From NCBI RefSeq assembly GCF_000423045.1, contig NZ_KE383971.1, positions 568,092 through 632,091 of the forward strand: a DNA stretch of 64,000 nucleotides. The letters run 5' to 3'. Position 1 is the stretch's first letter. Each line of letters starts with the position of its first letter. This document shows positions 63,151 to 64,000 of the stretch, one piece after another. The DNA is from Christiangramia portivictoriae DSM 23547 (GTDB lineage: Bacteria > Bacteroidota > Bacteroidia > Flavobacteriales > Flavobacteriaceae). Under the pieces are notes generated by a model that did not search any database, was not told where the DNA came from, and was given only the letters and a program-made list of their open reading frames with translations. The position numbers and the translations under genes were made by a program.

Positions 63151-64000
63151 ATGAAAAAAGTAGTTATAGCATATAGCGGAGGTTTGGACACGTCCTACTG
63201 CGCAAAATATTTATCTGAAGAGAAAGGATTTGAAGTGCATGCTGTAAGTGTGAATACCGGAGGATTTTCAGAAGAAGAAATACAGCAAATAGGAGAAAAC
63301 GCTAGGAAAATAGGTGCAAGTAGTTATAAGAATATCGATGCGATCCATTCGTTCTACCAGAAAGTAATTAAATATCTCATCTTCGGAAATGTGCTTAAGA
63401 ATGACACGTATCCTTTATCTGTAAGTGCTGAAAGGATCATCCAGGCTATCGAGATCGTTGAATATGCGAAAAAAATTGGAGCTGAATATATTGCCCATGG
63501 AAGCACAGGGGCAGGCAATGACCAGGTAAGATTTGATATGATCTTCCAGATCATCGCTCCGGAGATCCAGATTATAACGCCAATAAGAGACCAACAGTTA
63601 ACCAGACAGCAGGAGATCGAATATCTTAAAAGTAAAGGGGTCGAGATGAACTGGGAGAAAGCGAAATATTCGGTGAATAAAGGTCTTTGGGGCACCAGTG
63701 TAGGTGGAGCAGAAACGCTGACGTCAGAAAAACCGCTGCCAGAAACCGCATATCCCTCACACTTAAAAGAAAGGGAACCAAAACAAGTTCAATTAAGTTT
63801 TACCAAAGGAGAGCTTACCGCGATTGACGGAAAGCAGGATGCACCAGAAAAAAATATTGAATTACTGGAATCTATCGCTTCAAAATATGCGATTGGGCGA
63901 GACATTCACGTGGGCGATACTATAATTGGGATCAAAGGACGGGTTGGTTTTGAAGCTGCAGCAGCATTGATCACGATTAAAGCGCATCACCTGCTGGAAA
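63151..64000 (+). CDS. argG: Argininosuccinate synthase (cut by window end)
   Basis: Joins citrulline and aspartate with ATP to give argininosuccinate. The 5' 283 codons are in the window; the rest lies beyond 64000. The N-terminal PP-loop reads AYSGGLDTSYCAKYL, followed by HGSTGAGNDQVRFDM (citrulline/aspartate-binding loop) and ITPIRDQQLTRQQEIEYL. The start ATG 63151 follows the GNAT stop by 63 nt. Downstream genes of the operon are expected outside the window. Confidence 0.95.
   Translation, partial: MKKVVIAYSGGLDTSYCAKYLSEEKGFEVHAVSVNTGGFSEEEIQQIGENARKIGASSYKNIDAIHSFYQKVIKYLIFGNVLKNDTYPLSVSAERIIQAIEIVEYAKKIGAEYIAHGSTGAGNDQVRFDMIFQIIAPEIQIITPIRDQQLTRQQEIEYLKSKGVEMNWEKAKYSVNKGLWGTSVGGAETLTSEKPLPETAYPSHLKEREPKQVQLSFTKGELTAIDGKQDAPEKNIELLESIASKYAIGRDIHVGDTIIGIKGRVGFEAAAALITIKAHHLLE

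Overview
The window reads as chromosome of a marine-type member of the Flavobacteriaceae (Bacteroidetes), close to Gramella/Christiangramella in style. The evidence is a SusC/SusD/SusE outer-membrane glycan system, -7 boxes of the Bacteroidetes form TAnnTTTG, many SpII lipoproteins, class II KARI, and a moderately AT-rich, gene-dense layout. I see no tRNA, rRNA, insertion sequence, phage or CRISPR array. The genus is an inference.

Layout. 1-5.3 kb: LytTR response regulator and its kinase, an ExbB-like membrane protein, a 35-residue basic peptide, a DEAD-box helicase (motif DEVD) and a LacX-type epimerase whose start is damaged. 5.3-8.5 kb: a frameshifted FMN reductase, pabB and tilS. 8.6-12.3 kb: two secreted hydrolases/peptidases. 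12.3-21.6 kb: galactose locus (galM, SSS symporter, galT, galK) with a NUDIX-type regulator, two matching operators, a Tat-exported sugar isomerase-like protein and a secreted GH5-like enzyme. 21.7-24.2 kb: B12-dependent ribonucleotide reductase. 24.6-41.0 kb: a maltose/starch utilisation locus (secreted amylase, SusE, SusD, SusC, LacI regulator, MFS permease, beta-phosphoglucomutase, GH65 phosphorylase, two more GH13 enzymes). 41.1-44.1 kb: pfkA, gapA and a BadF-type kinase. 44.2-50.6 kb: yifB, then DUF2891, an Nramp-like transporter and pxpABC (5-oxoprolinase). 50.8-55.1 kb: two unknown proteins, a NarL-type two-component system and a GNAT-nitrilase fusion. 55.1-62.1 kb: ilvD-ilvB-ilvN-ilvC-ilvA behind an attenuator-like leader. 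62.1-64 kb: start of an arginine operon (GNAT, argG, cut by the window end) behind a leader with two Arg-rich mini-ORFs.

How the parts fit. Starch or maltodextrin is cut at the cell surface, taken up by SusCD, trimmed by periplasmic GH13 enzymes, imported as maltose and split by GH65 to glucose and beta-glucose-1-phosphate, which PgmB converts to glucose-6-phosphate; pfkA and gapA continue glycolysis. A 16-bp palindrome lies between lacI and susC and recurs with two mismatches upstream of pfkA, suggesting one LacI-family regulon covers both. The gal locus has its own operator type.

The most interesting part is non-coding. The ilv and arg operons both begin with a very short ORF rich in codons for the operon's end product. 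Both ORFs start 12 nt after the first base of a -7-like box, so they may be translated from leaderless transcripts, and both encode Met-Ile-Ser-Ile first. The arg leader has a second Arg-rich mini-ORF, a third tiny ORF, and two copies of a sequence that can pair with the same upstream arm. This looks like peptide-sensed attenuation of amino-acid synthesis in a flavobacterium.
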